Shown: positions 8,182-16,379 of the stretch, one piece after another
Position numbering within the stretch: position 1 is the first letter of the stretch
Layout: every line of letters starts with the position of its first letter
Assembly (NCBI GenBank): GCA_019419585.1
Contig: DXZQ01000006.1
Span: forward strand, 1-51,120
Source: Collinsella sp.
Lineage (GTDB): Bacteria; Actinomycetota; Coriobacteriia; Coriobacteriales; Coriobacteriaceae
Direction of reading: 5' to 3'
DNA: 51,120 nucleotides
Position numbers and translations under genes: made by a program
Notes under the pieces: model-generated
What the model was told of the DNA's origin: nothing
Seen by the model: only the letters and a program-made list of their open reading frames with translations
The model's database searches: none

Positions 8182-9376
8182 GGCAGGCGATAATCTCATC
8201 CGAAAGATCGAGGGCGGAATTGGTCACGGCGTCCATATCGTAGTAACGATACTCGGCCAGACGACCCACCGGATGGAAGTTCGTCAGGTTCTGGACGCGC
8301 TCGAGATAGCGCTCGTAGAGCTCGCGGTTCTCGGGCTCCAGAATGGCGTAATAGGGCGTCTCGCCCGAGTCGGGCGTATAGGCCTTGGAGTACTCCTTCA
8401 TGATGGTGGTCTTGCCGGGCAGGACCTGGCCAGTCATGTTCTTGAACTCGGTGATACGCGTGTAATCCTCGCTCGTGGTGTAATTGACGGTGCCCACGGG
8501 CTGGAACTGGTCCATATCGAGCGTCTCGAACTTCATATCGAGCGTACGGTACGGCAGAGCGCCCAGGTCGAGGTTGAACAGCTCATCGAGCGGACCGGTA
8601 TAAACGATCTCGCCACCGTAGACCTTACCGTCGACCTTGACGGTGGTCTCATCGATCTCGAAGAGGTCGCGGGCGTCCACGTCGCAGAACACATCAATCA
8701 GATCGTGGTCGAGCATATGCTCAAACAGCGCGGTATAGCCGTCCTGCGGCATGCCCTGGAAGGGAGCTTGCGGGAAGTAGCGGTCATCATCGCCCACAAA
8801 GACGGGAACGCGGCCGGTGATCGAGGGGTCGATCTGATCGGGCGTCTGGCCCCACTGCTTCATGGTGTAATGCAAAAAGACGTTCTCGTATACGTAATCA
8901 GCGACCTCGGCCAAGTCGGGGTCGTTCTTCTTACGCAGCTCCATAATGGGCACCTTGACATCCTTGCCAAAGGTCTCCACGAGCTTCTGATACAGCTCCT
9001 CGCCGCGCTCGTCACCAAAGGCGAGCTTGAGACTCGCATGGTTGAAGGGCACAGGCATAAGAGTGCCGTTGATGTTGGCGAGCACCTTGTGCTGATAATC
9101 CGTCCACTTGGTAAAGCGCGACAGGAAATTGTGCACGCGCTCGTTAAAGGTGTGATAGATATGCGGACCGTACTCGTGGATCAGGATTCCGGCCTCGTCA
9201 GCGCAGTCATAGGCATTGCCCGCAATGTGGCTACGGCGCTCCAAAACGGCAACACGATAGCCGATGGTCTCGGCAAGACGGCGGGCGCAAACGGCACCGG
9301 CATATCCAGCACCGACGACAATCATGTCGTACGCGCCGGCGTTAAAGCCTTCAGGCAGGCCTGAGGTAATCTGCAT
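8174..9376 (-). CDS. glf: UDP-galactopyranose mutase
   Basis: This flavoenzyme interconverts UDP-galactopyranose and UDP-galactofuranose, the donor for galactofuranose in surface glycans. The N-terminal FAD-binding fold is clear (MIVVGAGYAGAVCARRLAE, then VLERRSHIAGNAYD). EYGPHIYHT, VPFN and the later YTGPLDELF and AEYRYYDMD segments are characteristic of the family. At 400 residues it is close to the usual 370-400. AAGGAGT lies four bases before the ATG. It heads a two-gene (-) unit with the glycosyltransferase, which it overlaps. Confidence 0.95.
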   Translation of the reverse strand: MQITSGLPEGFNAGAYDMIVVGAGYAGAVCARRLAETIGYRVAVLERRSHIAGNAYDCADEAGILIHEYGPHIYHTFNERVHNFLSRFTKWTDYQHKVLANINGTLMPVPFNHASLKLAFGDERGEELYQKLVETFGKDVKVPIMELRKKNDPDLAEVADYVYENVFLHYTMKQWGQTPDQIDPSITGRVPVFVGDDDRYFPQAPFQGMPQDGYTALFEHMLDHDLIDVFCDVDARDLFEIDETTVKVDGKVYGGEIVYTGPLDELFNLDLGALPYRTLDMKFETLDMDQFQPVGTVNYTTSEDYTRITEFKNMTGQVLPGKTTIMKEYSKAYTPDSGETPYYAILEPENRELYERYLERVQNLTNFHPVGRLAEYRYYDMDAVTNSALDLSDEIIACHA

Positions 9377-9474
9377 CGATACTCCTTGTCAAAAGCCACG
9401 GGCTCGTTAGCTGGGCTTTTCTCGAACATTCTTCGAGACATATTTATCAGAGCGATTATAGCGCTAATGCGTCC

Positions 9475-9480
9475 TATAAT
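9475..9480 (+). promoter_or_regulatory. Candidate -10 element for pta
   Basis: A perfect TATAAT lies 128 bases before the pta ATG in the divergent glf/pta gap. No good -35 is seen at the usual distance, so this is a suggestion only. Confidence 0.4.
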
Positions 9481-9524
9481 GAGCTTGCCACACAAGGAAA
9501 GCTCAAGCACTGCGGCGTACAAAT

Positions 9525-9599
9525 ATGAAAGGTAAACCCGCTAGCAGCGGGTTTATTCGTGAACAGCCGGGCGCCTGGAGCTTAGTGAAACGCTTGTAA
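9525..9599 (+). other. Possible 24-codon leader ORF with internal hairpin before pta
   Basis: ATG at 9525 opens 24 codons (MKGKPASSGFIREQPGAW, then SLVKRL) ending in TAA at 9597-9599, eight bases before the pta ATG, so the pta ribosome binding site overlaps the stop. AAACCCGC (9534-9541) pairs with GCGGGTTT (9547-9554), followed by ATT. There is no strong ribosome binding site upstream of 9525. It may be chance, a leader peptide, or just a 5' UTR hairpin. Confidence 0.3.
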
Positions 9600-9607
9600 G
9601 GAGTAAC

Positions 9608-10588
9608 ATGAGCGATTTCCTTAACCGTATGAAGTCTGCCGCCAAGGCCGACCTTAAGACGATCGTCCTGCCCGAGGGCGAGGATCCGCGCACCATCGTC
9701 GCGGCCACCAAGATCATCGAGGAGGGCCTGGCAAAGATCGTCATCCTGGGCAACCCCGACGAGATCAACGTTCCCGGCGCCACCGTCATCGATCCGCGCA
9801 ATGCCGAGAAGCACGAGGAGTACGCGCAGAAGTTTGCCGAGCTCCGTGCCAAGAAGGGTGTCACCATCGAGCAGGCTCGCGCCCAGGTGATGGACGCCAC
9901 CTACTTTGGCACCATGATGGTCAAGATGGGCGACGCCGACGGCCTGGTCTCCGGCGCCTGCCACTCCACCGCCGACACCCTGCGCCCCGCGCTGCAGATC
10001 CTCAAGACCGCCCCGGGCACCAAGCTGGTCTCGGCCTTCTTCGTGATGTGCACCGACACCCCGCAGTTCGGCACTGACGGTACGCTGATCTTCGCCGACT
10101 GCGGCCTCAACATCAACCCGTCCTCCGACGAGCTCTCCGAGATCGCCATCGCCTCCGCTCACTCCTGGTCCACCTTTATGGGCAGCGTCGAGCCGCACGT
10201 GGCCATGCTCTCCTACTCCACCATGGGCTCCGCCGGCGGCGAGGTCGCCAAGAAGGTCCAGGAGGCCGTGAAGTTCTGCAAGGAGAAGGCTCCCGAGCTC
10301 GCCATCGATGGCGACCTGCAGCTCGACGCCGCCATCGTTCCCACCGTCGCCCAGCTCAAGGCCCCCGGCTCCTCCGTTGCCGGCAAGGCCAACGTGCTTG
10401 TGTTCCCCGACCTCGAGGCCGGCAACATCGGCTACAAGCTGGTCCAGCGCTTCGCCGGCGCCGACGCTTACGGCCCCATCCTGCAGGGCATCGCCAAGCC
10501 GGTTAACGACCTTTCGCGCGGCTGCTCTGCCGACGACATCGTGGGTGTCGTGGCCATCACCGCCGTCCAGGCCCAGATGGCTGAGTAG
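9608..10588 (+). CDS. pta: Phosphate acetyltransferase
   Basis: Pta converts acetyl-CoA and phosphate to acetyl-phosphate and CoA, the first step of acetate formation for ATP gain. The 326-residue protein is the short single-domain type. It shows TIVLPEGEDPRTI, the GDADGLVSGACHSTADTLRP region, LVSAFFVMC, FADCGLNINP and VLVFPDLEAGNIGYKLVQR. AAGGAG lies six bases before the ATG. Its partner acetate kinases lie convergently downstream rather than in the common pta-ackA order, so the genes cannot be on one transcript. A 131-base perfect-arm palindrome follows its stop. Confidence 0.95.
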   Translation: MSDFLNRMKSAAKADLKTIVLPEGEDPRTIVAATKIIEEGLAKIVILGNPDEINVPGATVIDPRNAEKHEEYAQKFAELRAKKGVTIEQARAQVMDATYFGTMMVKMGDADGLVSGACHSTADTLRPALQILKTAPGTKLVSAFFVMCTDTPQFGTDGTLIFADCGLNINPSSDELSEIAIASAHSWSTFMGSVEPHVAMLSYSTMGSAGGEVAKKVQEAVKFCKEKAPELAIDGDLQLDAAIVPTVAQLKAPGSSVAGKANVLVFPDLEAGNIGYKLVQRFAGADAYGPILQGIAKPVNDLSRGCSADDIVGVVAITAVQAQMAE

Positions 10589-10602
10589 CGTACGCATCGC
10601 CC

Positions 10603-10733
10603 GAAGGCCGTACGGGCTAACCCCTGAAAACGTCCTCGACCAATGAAACGCCCCCGTTCTGCTCCTTCGGAGCTACGAACGGGGGCGTTTCTGGTCTGCG
10701 GAGTGTTTTCAGGGGTTAGCCCGTACGGCCTTC
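10603..10733. repeat. Large compound palindrome C after pta
   Basis: The outer arms 10603-10631 and 10705-10733 are perfectly complementary over 29 bases. Internal bulges contain GACCA (10638-10642) and TGGTC (10692-10696), which can also pair. An inner stem 10645-10659/10677-10691 is perfect over 15 bases, capped by GCTCC-TTC-GGAGC (10661-10673). It begins 15 bases after the pta stop. The inner part resembles an ordinary GC-rich terminator without U-tract; the outer arms are far longer than a terminator needs. Confidence 0.85.
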
Positions 10734-10850
10734 TACCGCCACGTAGCAATCAGGGTATCTGGGGTGGACGGCGGCTTGGCTACGAGCTGGGGCTGAAAAA
10801 CTGAATGAATGGGTGCCGTTGCTGGAGGGTCAAACGATGCAGATATGGTC

Positions 10851-11033
10851 ACTTTGGGACCGAAATGTTGGCTGCGGTCTGATGTCTGGCCCACCGGAAA
10901 GTGTGTCCCGGTTTGAAGGCGGATTGTGGGATGCAGCTTCCGCTTGGGGCCTGTTTGGGAAACTTTGGGACGGATTTTTGCTTTATTGTGGGTCGCACTT
11001 TCCGCAACGTGCCTCAACCGGAAAGCGTGTCCC
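10851..11033. repeat. Imperfect direct repeat of about 120 bases in the pta-ackA gap
   Basis: ACTTTGGGAC occurs at 10851 and 10972, and ACCGGAAAG-GTGTCCC-like blocks at 10893-10909 and 11017-11033, about 121-124 bases apart with diverged sequence between. The stretch 10734-11076 has open frames on both strands, but they look unlike proteins (Trp/Ser/Pro-rich, no conserved motifs). I see no gene in this gap. Confidence 0.45.
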
Positions 11034-11076
11034 AGTATTTGCGCTCGAAATGGGATGGGGTTTGCGCCGTCCGCCT

Positions 11077-11128
11077 GCTAGTAAAAAAGGCCTCCGGAGC
11101 TGTTGCTCTGGAGGCCTTTTTTACTAGC
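11077..11128. terminator. Bidirectional terminator at the 3' end of ackA copy 1
   Basis: A 24-base arm (11077-11100) pairs with 11105-11128 with one mismatch around a TGTT loop. Each arm carries a six-base A or T run, so it can terminate transcription from either side. It lies 11 bases after the ackA stop (- strand). Confidence 0.9.
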
Positions 11129-11139
11129 AAATGCGCGCG

Positions 11140-12318
11140 TTAGTTGTTCTTGGTCAGACGCTCGACGTCGTGGGCGATCATGTATTCCTCGTCGGTGGGG
11201 ATGACCATGACCGTGACGGCGGAACCGGCGGCACTGATGACCTGCGGACCGTTGCCCACTGCCTCGCGGTTCTTGTTATTGTCGATGCGTACGCCCAGCC
11301 ACTCAAAGCAGTCGCAGAAGGCCTTGCGGATCGACCAGTCGTTCTCGCCGATGCCGGCGGTAAAGGTGATGGTGTCCACGCCCGCCATGGAGGCGATCAT
11401 GGAACCGGCCTGCTGCATGGCCTTGTATGCGAACATATCGAAGGCGAGCAGGCAGCGCTCGTCACCCTCGGAGGCGCGCGTACGGATGTCGCGGGCGTCG
11501 TTGGAGATGCCCGAGATGGCAAGCAGACCGGACTGCTTGTTCATCATGTCGTCGACTTCCTGGTAACTGTAGCCGCCCTCGCGCTGAAGATAGCACACGG
11601 TGGCCGGGTCGATGGAACCACAACGGGTACCCATCATCAGGCCATCAAGCGGCGTGAGGCCCATCGTGGTATCGCGGCACACGCCGTCCTCGATGGCGGC
11701 GAGCGAAGCACCGTTGCCCAGATGGCACGAAAGCAGGCGGTGGCAGCGCGAGCCCAGGATCTCCTTGGCCATCATCCACTCGTAACGGTGGCTCGTACCG
11801 TGCGCGCCATACTTGCGCACGTGGTACTTGTCGCACACGTCCTTGGGCAGCGCGTAGGTGTAGGCGACCTCGGGCATGGTCATGTGAAACGAGGTGTCGA
11901 AGACGGCCACGTTGGGCAGCTCCGGATACTTCTCGCGGCAATATTCGATTGCCGCGGCCTCGCCGTAATTGTGCAGCGGAGCAAGCGGTGCCACCTCAAG
12001 GATCTTAGCCATGACCTCATCGTCGACGACCGCGGAATCATCGAAGTGCCAGCCGCCCTGAACGATACGATGGCCAATGCCATCAATCGTAAAGTCGGTC
12101 TTCTCGAGCTCCTCGAGCACGCGAGCGATAGCAGAGCGATGATCGGGGAAAGAGACCTCCTCGGTCTGCTTGGCGCCACCGTTCTCGGAGTGGCCAAAGA
12201 TGCCCATGTCCGAACCGATACGTTCGCAGTTGCCCTTGGCGACAACCTCGCGGGTATCGGTATCCAAAAGCTGATATTTAAGGCTTGAGCTGCCGGCGTT
12301 GACAACAAGTACGTTCAT
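11140..12318 (-). CDS. ackA: Acetate kinase, copy 1
   Basis: AckA transfers the phosphate of acetyl-phosphate to ADP, giving acetate and ATP. The 392-residue sequence has all family blocks: VLVVNAGSSSLKYQ at the start, GHRIVQGG, VFDTSFH, YGAHGTSHRY, SCHLGNGASL, TPLDGLMMGTRCGSIDP and FTAGIGEN. AAAGGAG lies five bases upstream of the ATG. It is followed by a bidirectional terminator. A second full-length acetate kinase lies directly upstream on the same strand, 164 bases away with a terminator in between, so the two are paralogues with separate promoters. The substrate could in principle include propionate or butyrate. Confidence 0.93.
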   Translation of the reverse strand: MNVLVVNAGSSSLKYQLLDTDTREVVAKGNCERIGSDMGIFGHSENGGAKQTEEVSFPDHRSAIARVLEELEKTDFTIDGIGHRIVQGGWHFDDSAVVDDEVMAKILEVAPLAPLHNYGEAAAIEYCREKYPELPNVAVFDTSFHMTMPEVAYTYALPKDVCDKYHVRKYGAHGTSHRYEWMMAKEILGSRCHRLLSCHLGNGASLAAIEDGVCRDTTMGLTPLDGLMMGTRCGSIDPATVCYLQREGGYSYQEVDDMMNKQSGLLAISGISNDARDIRTRASEGDERCLLAFDMFAYKAMQQAGSMIASMAGVDTITFTAGIGENDWSIRKAFCDCFEWLGVRIDNNKNREAVGNGPQVISAAGSAVTVMVIPTDEEYMIAHDVERLTKNN

Positions 12319-12432
12319 GAGACTCCTTTGCAGTGCAATACGGTCGACGCAGACCCCTTAAGGCGGCCGCATTTTAATAAGAAGTTATCACAACTTGATA
12401 AATAGCTATCAAGCATATCGCCCAACGAGCAC

Positions 12433-12471
12433 AAAAGAGGGGCCGAACGGCGCTCGGTCGTCCAGCCCCTC
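12433..12471 (-). terminator. Terminator of ackA copy 2
   Basis: On the minus strand GAGGGGC (12471-12465) pairs with GCCCCTC (12443-12437) and TTTT follows. It lies 12 bases after the stop of the upstream acetate kinase gene. Confidence 0.75.
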
Positions 12472-12482
12472 CCCTCTTGCAA

Positions 12483-13661
12483 TTACTTGCCGTTGACGAT
12501 GCGCTCGACGTCGGAAGCGATCATGAACTCCTCGTCCGTGGGGATGACGAAAATCTTGACCTTGGAATCCTTGGCGGACAGGCACCAAGCGCCGTCGCCG
12601 CGCAGGGCGTTGCGGGCATGGTCCATCTTGACGCCCATAAAGGCCAGACGGTCGGCCACGCCAGCGCGGACAGCCGGAGCGTGCTCGCCGATGCCGGCGG
12701 TAAAGACCAGGGTGTCCATGCCGCACATGGAAGTAGCCATCTCGGCAGCCTTGGCGGCAATCTTGTAGACAAACATGTCGAAGGCGAGCTGAGCATCGGG
12801 GTCACCAGCGGCGGCGAGCTCCTCGACGTTGCGGCAGTCGTTGGTCTTGCCGCCGGTCACAGCCAAAAGGCCGGACTTCTTGTTCATCATCTCGTCGACC
12901 TCGTCGAAGGTGTAGCCACCCTCGCGCTGCAGGTAGCACACGGTAGCCGGGTCGATGGAGCCGCAGCGGGTGCCCATCATGACGCCATCGAGCGGGGTGA
13001 GGCCCATGGTGGTGTCCATGCACTTGCCGTCCTCGATAGCGCACAGGGAAGCGCCGGAGCCGATATGGCACACGACGACCTTGCGGGCCTCGCCGTTGGT
13101 CATCTCGGCGACCTTCTTGGAGATGTAACGGTAGCTGGTGCCGTGGGCGCCGTACTTACGGATGTGCAGCTTGTCGCAAACGTCCTTGGGTAGAGCGTAA
13201 GTCTTGGCGACCTCGGGCATGTTGAAGTGGAAAGCGGTGTCATAGACCGTGACGTTGGGCAGGTCGGGATACTGCTCCAGGCAGAACTCGATAACGTTGG
13301 CCTCGGGGTTGTTGTGGAGCGGCGCCAGCGGGGCGACCTCGCGGATCTTAGCGAGAACGTCCTCGTCGACGAGGGAGGAATCGCCAAAGTACCAACCGCC
13401 CTGAACGATGCGATGGCCGATGCCCTCGATCTTGACGCCGTTGGCCTCGAGGTCCTTCAGGACGACCTCGATGGCGACCTTGTGGTCGGGGAACTCGATG
13501 TTCTCGGTCACCTTCTTGGAACCGTTAGCAGCGTGGGTGAAGGTACCGCCGGTAAAGCAGACGCGCTCGCAGGAGCCCTTTGCGGACACCTTGTGGGACT
13601 TGGTGTCGATGACCTGATACTTAAGGGTCGAAGATCCCGCGTTGACGACCAGAACGTTCAT
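12483..13661 (-). CDS. ackA: Acetate kinase, copy 2
   Basis: This 392-residue acetate kinase is the same length as the neighbour and has the same blocks: VLVVNAGSSTLKYQ, GHRIVQGG, VYDTAFH, YGAHGTSYRY, VCHIGSGASL, TPLDGVMMGTRCGSIDP and FTAGIGEH. The two copies differ clearly in sequence (for example THAANGSKKV versus the corresponding segment of copy 1), so this is an old duplication or an acquisition, not a recent one. The codon choice here is more biased towards GCC/AAG/ATC-type codons and resembles pta, hinting that this copy is the highly expressed one; that is inference. GGGAG lies six bases before the ATG. Confidence 0.93.
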   Translation of the reverse strand: MNVLVVNAGSSTLKYQVIDTKSHKVSAKGSCERVCFTGGTFTHAANGSKKVTENIEFPDHKVAIEVVLKDLEANGVKIEGIGHRIVQGGWYFGDSSLVDEDVLAKIREVAPLAPLHNNPEANVIEFCLEQYPDLPNVTVYDTAFHFNMPEVAKTYALPKDVCDKLHIRKYGAHGTSYRYISKKVAEMTNGEARKVVVCHIGSGASLCAIEDGKCMDTTMGLTPLDGVMMGTRCGSIDPATVCYLQREGGYTFDEVDEMMNKKSGLLAVTGGKTNDCRNVEELAAAGDPDAQLAFDMFVYKIAAKAAEMATSMCGMDTLVFTAGIGEHAPAVRAGVADRLAFMGVKMDHARNALRGDGAWCLSAKDSKVKIFVIPTDEEFMIASDVERIVNGK

Positions 13662-13710
13662 GTGTCTCCCTACTAACAGGCGGTGTGGCGCCGCCAGGTT
13701 ACATACGCTT

Positions 13711-13748
13711 CAATAATAAACCCAAACGCCCTCGCGCTCGGGTTTATT
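13711..13748 (-). terminator. Terminator between the MFS gene and ackA copy 2
   Basis: AATAAACCC (13715-13723) pairs with GGGTTTATT (13740-13748). Read on the minus strand it follows the MFS stop by 34 bases and is trailed by ATTG, a weak T-tract. It separates the transporter from the acetate kinase. Confidence 0.6.
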
Positions 13749-13782
13749 GGCGTTGATATATAAGTTATCGGTGTCTAAATAC

Positions 13783-14943
13783 TCATGTCCTTTGGCTTGT
13801 AAGACGAAATAGCGCGGGGATATACACCAAAGAAGAAATCCCGAGCGCGACAAGCAATACGACTCGAATGCCCGCAGCGCTGCTCAACACAGCGTTGAGC
13901 AGATAGAAAAGAACAGCACCCACCGCCACCATCTGGCTTTGAACCGAAATCAATGAACAGCGCATCGAAGAATCAGCAGCATTTTGAAAAATTGAGTATT
14001 TAATTGGAGCAAACAACGAGTACGCAACCGTCTGCAGCACATAGAACACGGGCAGCAAATTAGCCGGAGTAAGGGGGATCAAAAACAAAGCTGTCAATAC
14101 TAAGCGAATGATGCCGCAAATACGCGCAAAACGGCCCTTGTCGACATGAGCAATCACACTGGGCACAATAAGCCCCATGGAGGCCGAGGCAAGGAACTGG
14201 ACCGCAATGGTCACACCCGAAGCGACGGAATTCATTCCGCGGCCCGCAAGCAGCAGTGAGAAAAAGTCTTCCAGGGCGACAAAAGCAAATGCCTGAGAAC
14301 AGTCCATGATGAACGCTGAACGAAGAATGCCATTACACGCAATAGCGGCACCGATCATCTTCGGGCTAATTCCACGCTCAGGTGCCCCCGCAGTGCCCCC
14401 TCTTCGCATCTCAGGAATGCAGACAACGACAACCAACGTCAACACCATTGCGATGATATCTGCCGAAAGACCAATGAGATATGCACCGACAGACGAAATG
14501 AAACCACCCACGCAAGCGGAGATGGCATAAGAGGCATAGAAAACAAATCGCTCAACGACATTAAGTCTTACGAGCTGGTCCTGAGAGACGCTGTCAATGT
14601 AAATCGCTTCTATGGATCCGCTCAGACATGCAACGGCAAAACCTTTGAGAGCGAACGCACCGATTAAAAGCAGAGGGAAACGGACGAGAAGCAGGGCAGC
14701 GTAGTATCCAAGCATCCCCACGACGCCAACGAGACCGCTTGTCTTTCGTCCAAACCTATCAGCAATATAGCCAGTGGGAACTTCGAGGATGAACTTGCTC
14801 ACTTGATATGCAATCATCATGCTAGAAATCGCCACTATCGAGAATCCGACTAATTCAAGGTAAACCGTCAGAAAATACAAAATGGTGCTGAAGTTCGACA
14901 GAAAAACGAACGTCATATAAAGCAAAACCGTACGGTTTTTCAT
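13783..14943 (-). CDS. Major facilitator superfamily transporter
   Basis: A 386-residue integral membrane protein with about 12 hydrophobic segments. It carries the MFS loop 2-3 motif in a recognisable form (GYIADRFGRKTSG). The substrate is not evident; drug efflux or sugar export are both possible. The ATG at 14943 (MKNRTV) is chosen because GGAGG lies seven bases upstream; a start 24 bases earlier would put this site inside the gene. GC content and codon use are clearly lower than in the flanking acetate kinase and xse genes, as in the adjoining LysR gene, suggesting joint acquisition. The LysR regulator lies just upstream on the same strand and may control it. Confidence 0.83.
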   Translation of the reverse strand: MKNRTVLLYMTFVFLSNFSTILYFLTVYLELVGFSIVAISSMMIAYQVSKFILEVPTGYIADRFGRKTSGLVGVVGMLGYYAALLLVRFPLLLIGAFALKGFAVACLSGSIEAIYIDSVSQDQLVRLNVVERFVFYASYAISACVGGFISSVGAYLIGLSADIIAMVLTLVVVVCIPEMRRGGTAGAPERGISPKMIGAAIACNGILRSAFIMDCSQAFAFVALEDFFSLLLAGRGMNSVASGVTIAVQFLASASMGLIVPSVIAHVDKGRFARICGIIRLVLTALFLIPLTPANLLPVFYVLQTVAYSLFAPIKYSIFQNAADSSMRCSLISVQSQMVAVGAVLFYLLNAVLSSAAGIRVVLLVALGISSLVYIPALFRLTSQRT

Positions 14944-15047
14944 GCTCCGCCCTCCAAGAGTCAACAATCTGAATCGGAATCTTGGAAAAGCATGAGGGCA
15001 AAGCCGTCAGTCATGTGTTACAAGGCGTCAACATTCACTTGACAACA

Positions 15048-15066
15048 CGAGGCCAAATGGCCTCAC
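15048..15066 (-). terminator. Hairpin overlapping the LysR stop
   Basis: A GAGGCCA-AA-TGGCCTC palindrome sits across the stop codon of the LysR gene, followed on the minus strand by GTGTTGTC. It could act as a weak terminator between the regulator and the MFS gene. Coordinates are accurate to about one base. Confidence 0.45.
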
Positions 15067-15953
15067 GAAGCAAGATGACGCAATAGGTGAAGAAATACCG
15101 TCTGGTGTCGATCGGTCCAGGCATTTTGTCGATAGCAAAAGTAGATGGGCAAGGCTACGTCATGCGAGCCTTCAATAGAGCACTCGCTCACTTCCAATCC
15201 ATCTGATGCGAGAGAAGAGCCAGAAAAACTCAATATCAATCCCCCGGCTTGAAGAAACTCAGCCTGCGCCCTGCTTCCGTATTCGACATCGCGAAAGCGG
15301 AAATTAACCAGCTGAGCTTCGGGACATTGATTGATTGCATTGAGACAGGGTGACAAATTAATGGGAACAGCGAGCCTGCCGCCCAGTAACTCACGAATGG
15401 TCATAGCGTCAACAGATTGATGACCAGCTGGGCATGAAAGAACCCTGAGCTCCTTTTCACCCATATATTTTGAAGAAAGGACGCTGTCCCGTGGTTCCTC
15501 AAACGAGATAGCCGCGTCCGAAATTCCAAGTATAAGTGATTCAAAGCATGTTGCCGTTGGCTGATGCCACACATCAAGATGAATCTGAGGGTGCGAGCTT
15601 TCAAACGAGTCGTACCAGTTTTCGGAAAAAAGGAGCCCCCGCCCGTGAAGACAGGGGGCGTAAAGACGGAAATGGCCGTCGGGCGAAACGCCGCCGTTCC
15701 CCGATTGAGCGTACTTTTTGAGATCGTCGACTTGCGCCAGGATCACGCGTGCACGACGCGCAAATTCTCTGCCCGCCGGAGACAAAACAGCCTCCCCCGC
15801 CGATCGGTCGAGCAAAACAATCTGATACTCAGATTCCAACTTTTTTATTGCCGACGAAACGGCCTGCGGACTCACGTGAACGGCGCGAGCTGCTTTGCGC
15901 ACGCCGCCATAGTTCGCTACAGCTTGAAGGTATTCGAGTTGAGAAAGCTGCAT
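15063..15953 (-). CDS. LysR-family transcriptional regulator
   Basis: The 296-residue protein has the LysR winged-helix N-terminus (LSQLEYLQAVANYGGVRKAARAVHVSPQAVSSAIKKLE, about residues 3-41), followed by a periplasmic-binding-like effector domain. LysR proteins bind DNA as tetramers and respond to small ligands. GGAG lies six bases before the ATG. It lies immediately upstream of the MFS gene in the same direction, rather than the common divergent arrangement, with a hairpin between. Both genes are less GC-rich than the surroundings. The ligand is unknown. Confidence 0.87.
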   Translation of the reverse strand: MQLSQLEYLQAVANYGGVRKAARAVHVSPQAVSSAIKKLESEYQIVLLDRSAGEAVLSPAGREFARRARVILAQVDDLKKYAQSGNGGVSPDGHFRLYAPCLHGRGLLFSENWYDSFESSHPQIHLDVWHQPTATCFESLILGISDAAISFEEPRDSVLSSKYMGEKELRVLSCPAGHQSVDAMTIRELLGGRLAVPINLSPCLNAINQCPEAQLVNFRFRDVEYGSRAQAEFLQAGGLILSFSGSSLASDGLEVSECSIEGSHDVALPIYFCYRQNAWTDRHQTVFLHLLRHLAS

Positions 15954-15994
15954 AGATTACTCCAAAGGCAGCCAAGTCGACGGCCTACGCGCCC

Positions 15995-16330
15995 TCAGAT
16001 GAGGTTCTCGCCCAGGTTCTTGCCACCGAGAACGTGCATGTGGAAGTGCATGACGGTCTGGCCGGCGTTGACGCCCTTGTTGGAGATGACGCGGAAACCG
16101 TCCTCCAAGCCCTTGGCCTTAGCGACCTCCTGGATGGCGTGAGCCATGGCGCCCATGGTCTCGGCAGGTACGTTGTCGGCGATGTCACTGTAATGCTTCT
16201 TGGGGATCACGAGCGTATGGACCGGCGCCTGGGGATTGAGGTCGTCGAAGGCGATGACCTGGTCATCCTCATAGACAACGGTCGAGGGGATCTCGTGGTT
16301 GGCAATTTTGCAGAAGATGCAATCGCACAT
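15995..16330 (-). CDS. HIT-family hydrolase (Hint-like)
   Basis: Histidine-triad proteins hydrolyse nucleoside phosphoramidates such as AMP-lysine. The 111-residue protein begins MCDCIFCKIAN, typical of bacterial Hint/HIT proteins with a CxxC pair, and ends with the triad HFHMHVLGG (His95, His97, His99). The ATG at 16330 is chosen because AAAGGA lies seven bases upstream; an ATG six codons earlier is also in frame. It is the last gene of a (-) run after xseA and xseB, 49 bases after xseB, so it may be cotranscribed. Confidence 0.92.
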   Translation of the reverse strand: MCDCIFCKIANHEIPSTVVYEDDQVIAFDDLNPQAPVHTLVIPKKHYSDIADNVPAETMGAMAHAIQEVAKAKGLEDGFRVISNKGVNAGQTVMHFHMHVLGGKNLGENLI

Positions 16331-16379
16331 AGTTGGTTCCTTTCTCACAGACCAAGGTAATTATATTTGGTCGGGATGG

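Noticed and set aside
8093..9364. 423-codon open frame on the plus strand opposite glf
   Set aside because: Antisense shadow of a secure UDP-galactopyranose mutase; composition is low-complexity Val/Gly/His with no family resemblance.
10733..11127. Frames of 80-104 codons on both strands in the pta-ackA gap as possible genes
   Set aside because: They overlap each other, run into palindrome C or the bidirectional terminator, lack ribosome binding sites and contain repeated nucleotide blocks rather than protein-like sequence.
11131..13676. Long plus-strand frames opposite both acetate kinases
   Set aside because: Shadows of two full-length, motif-complete enzymes; no initiation signals.
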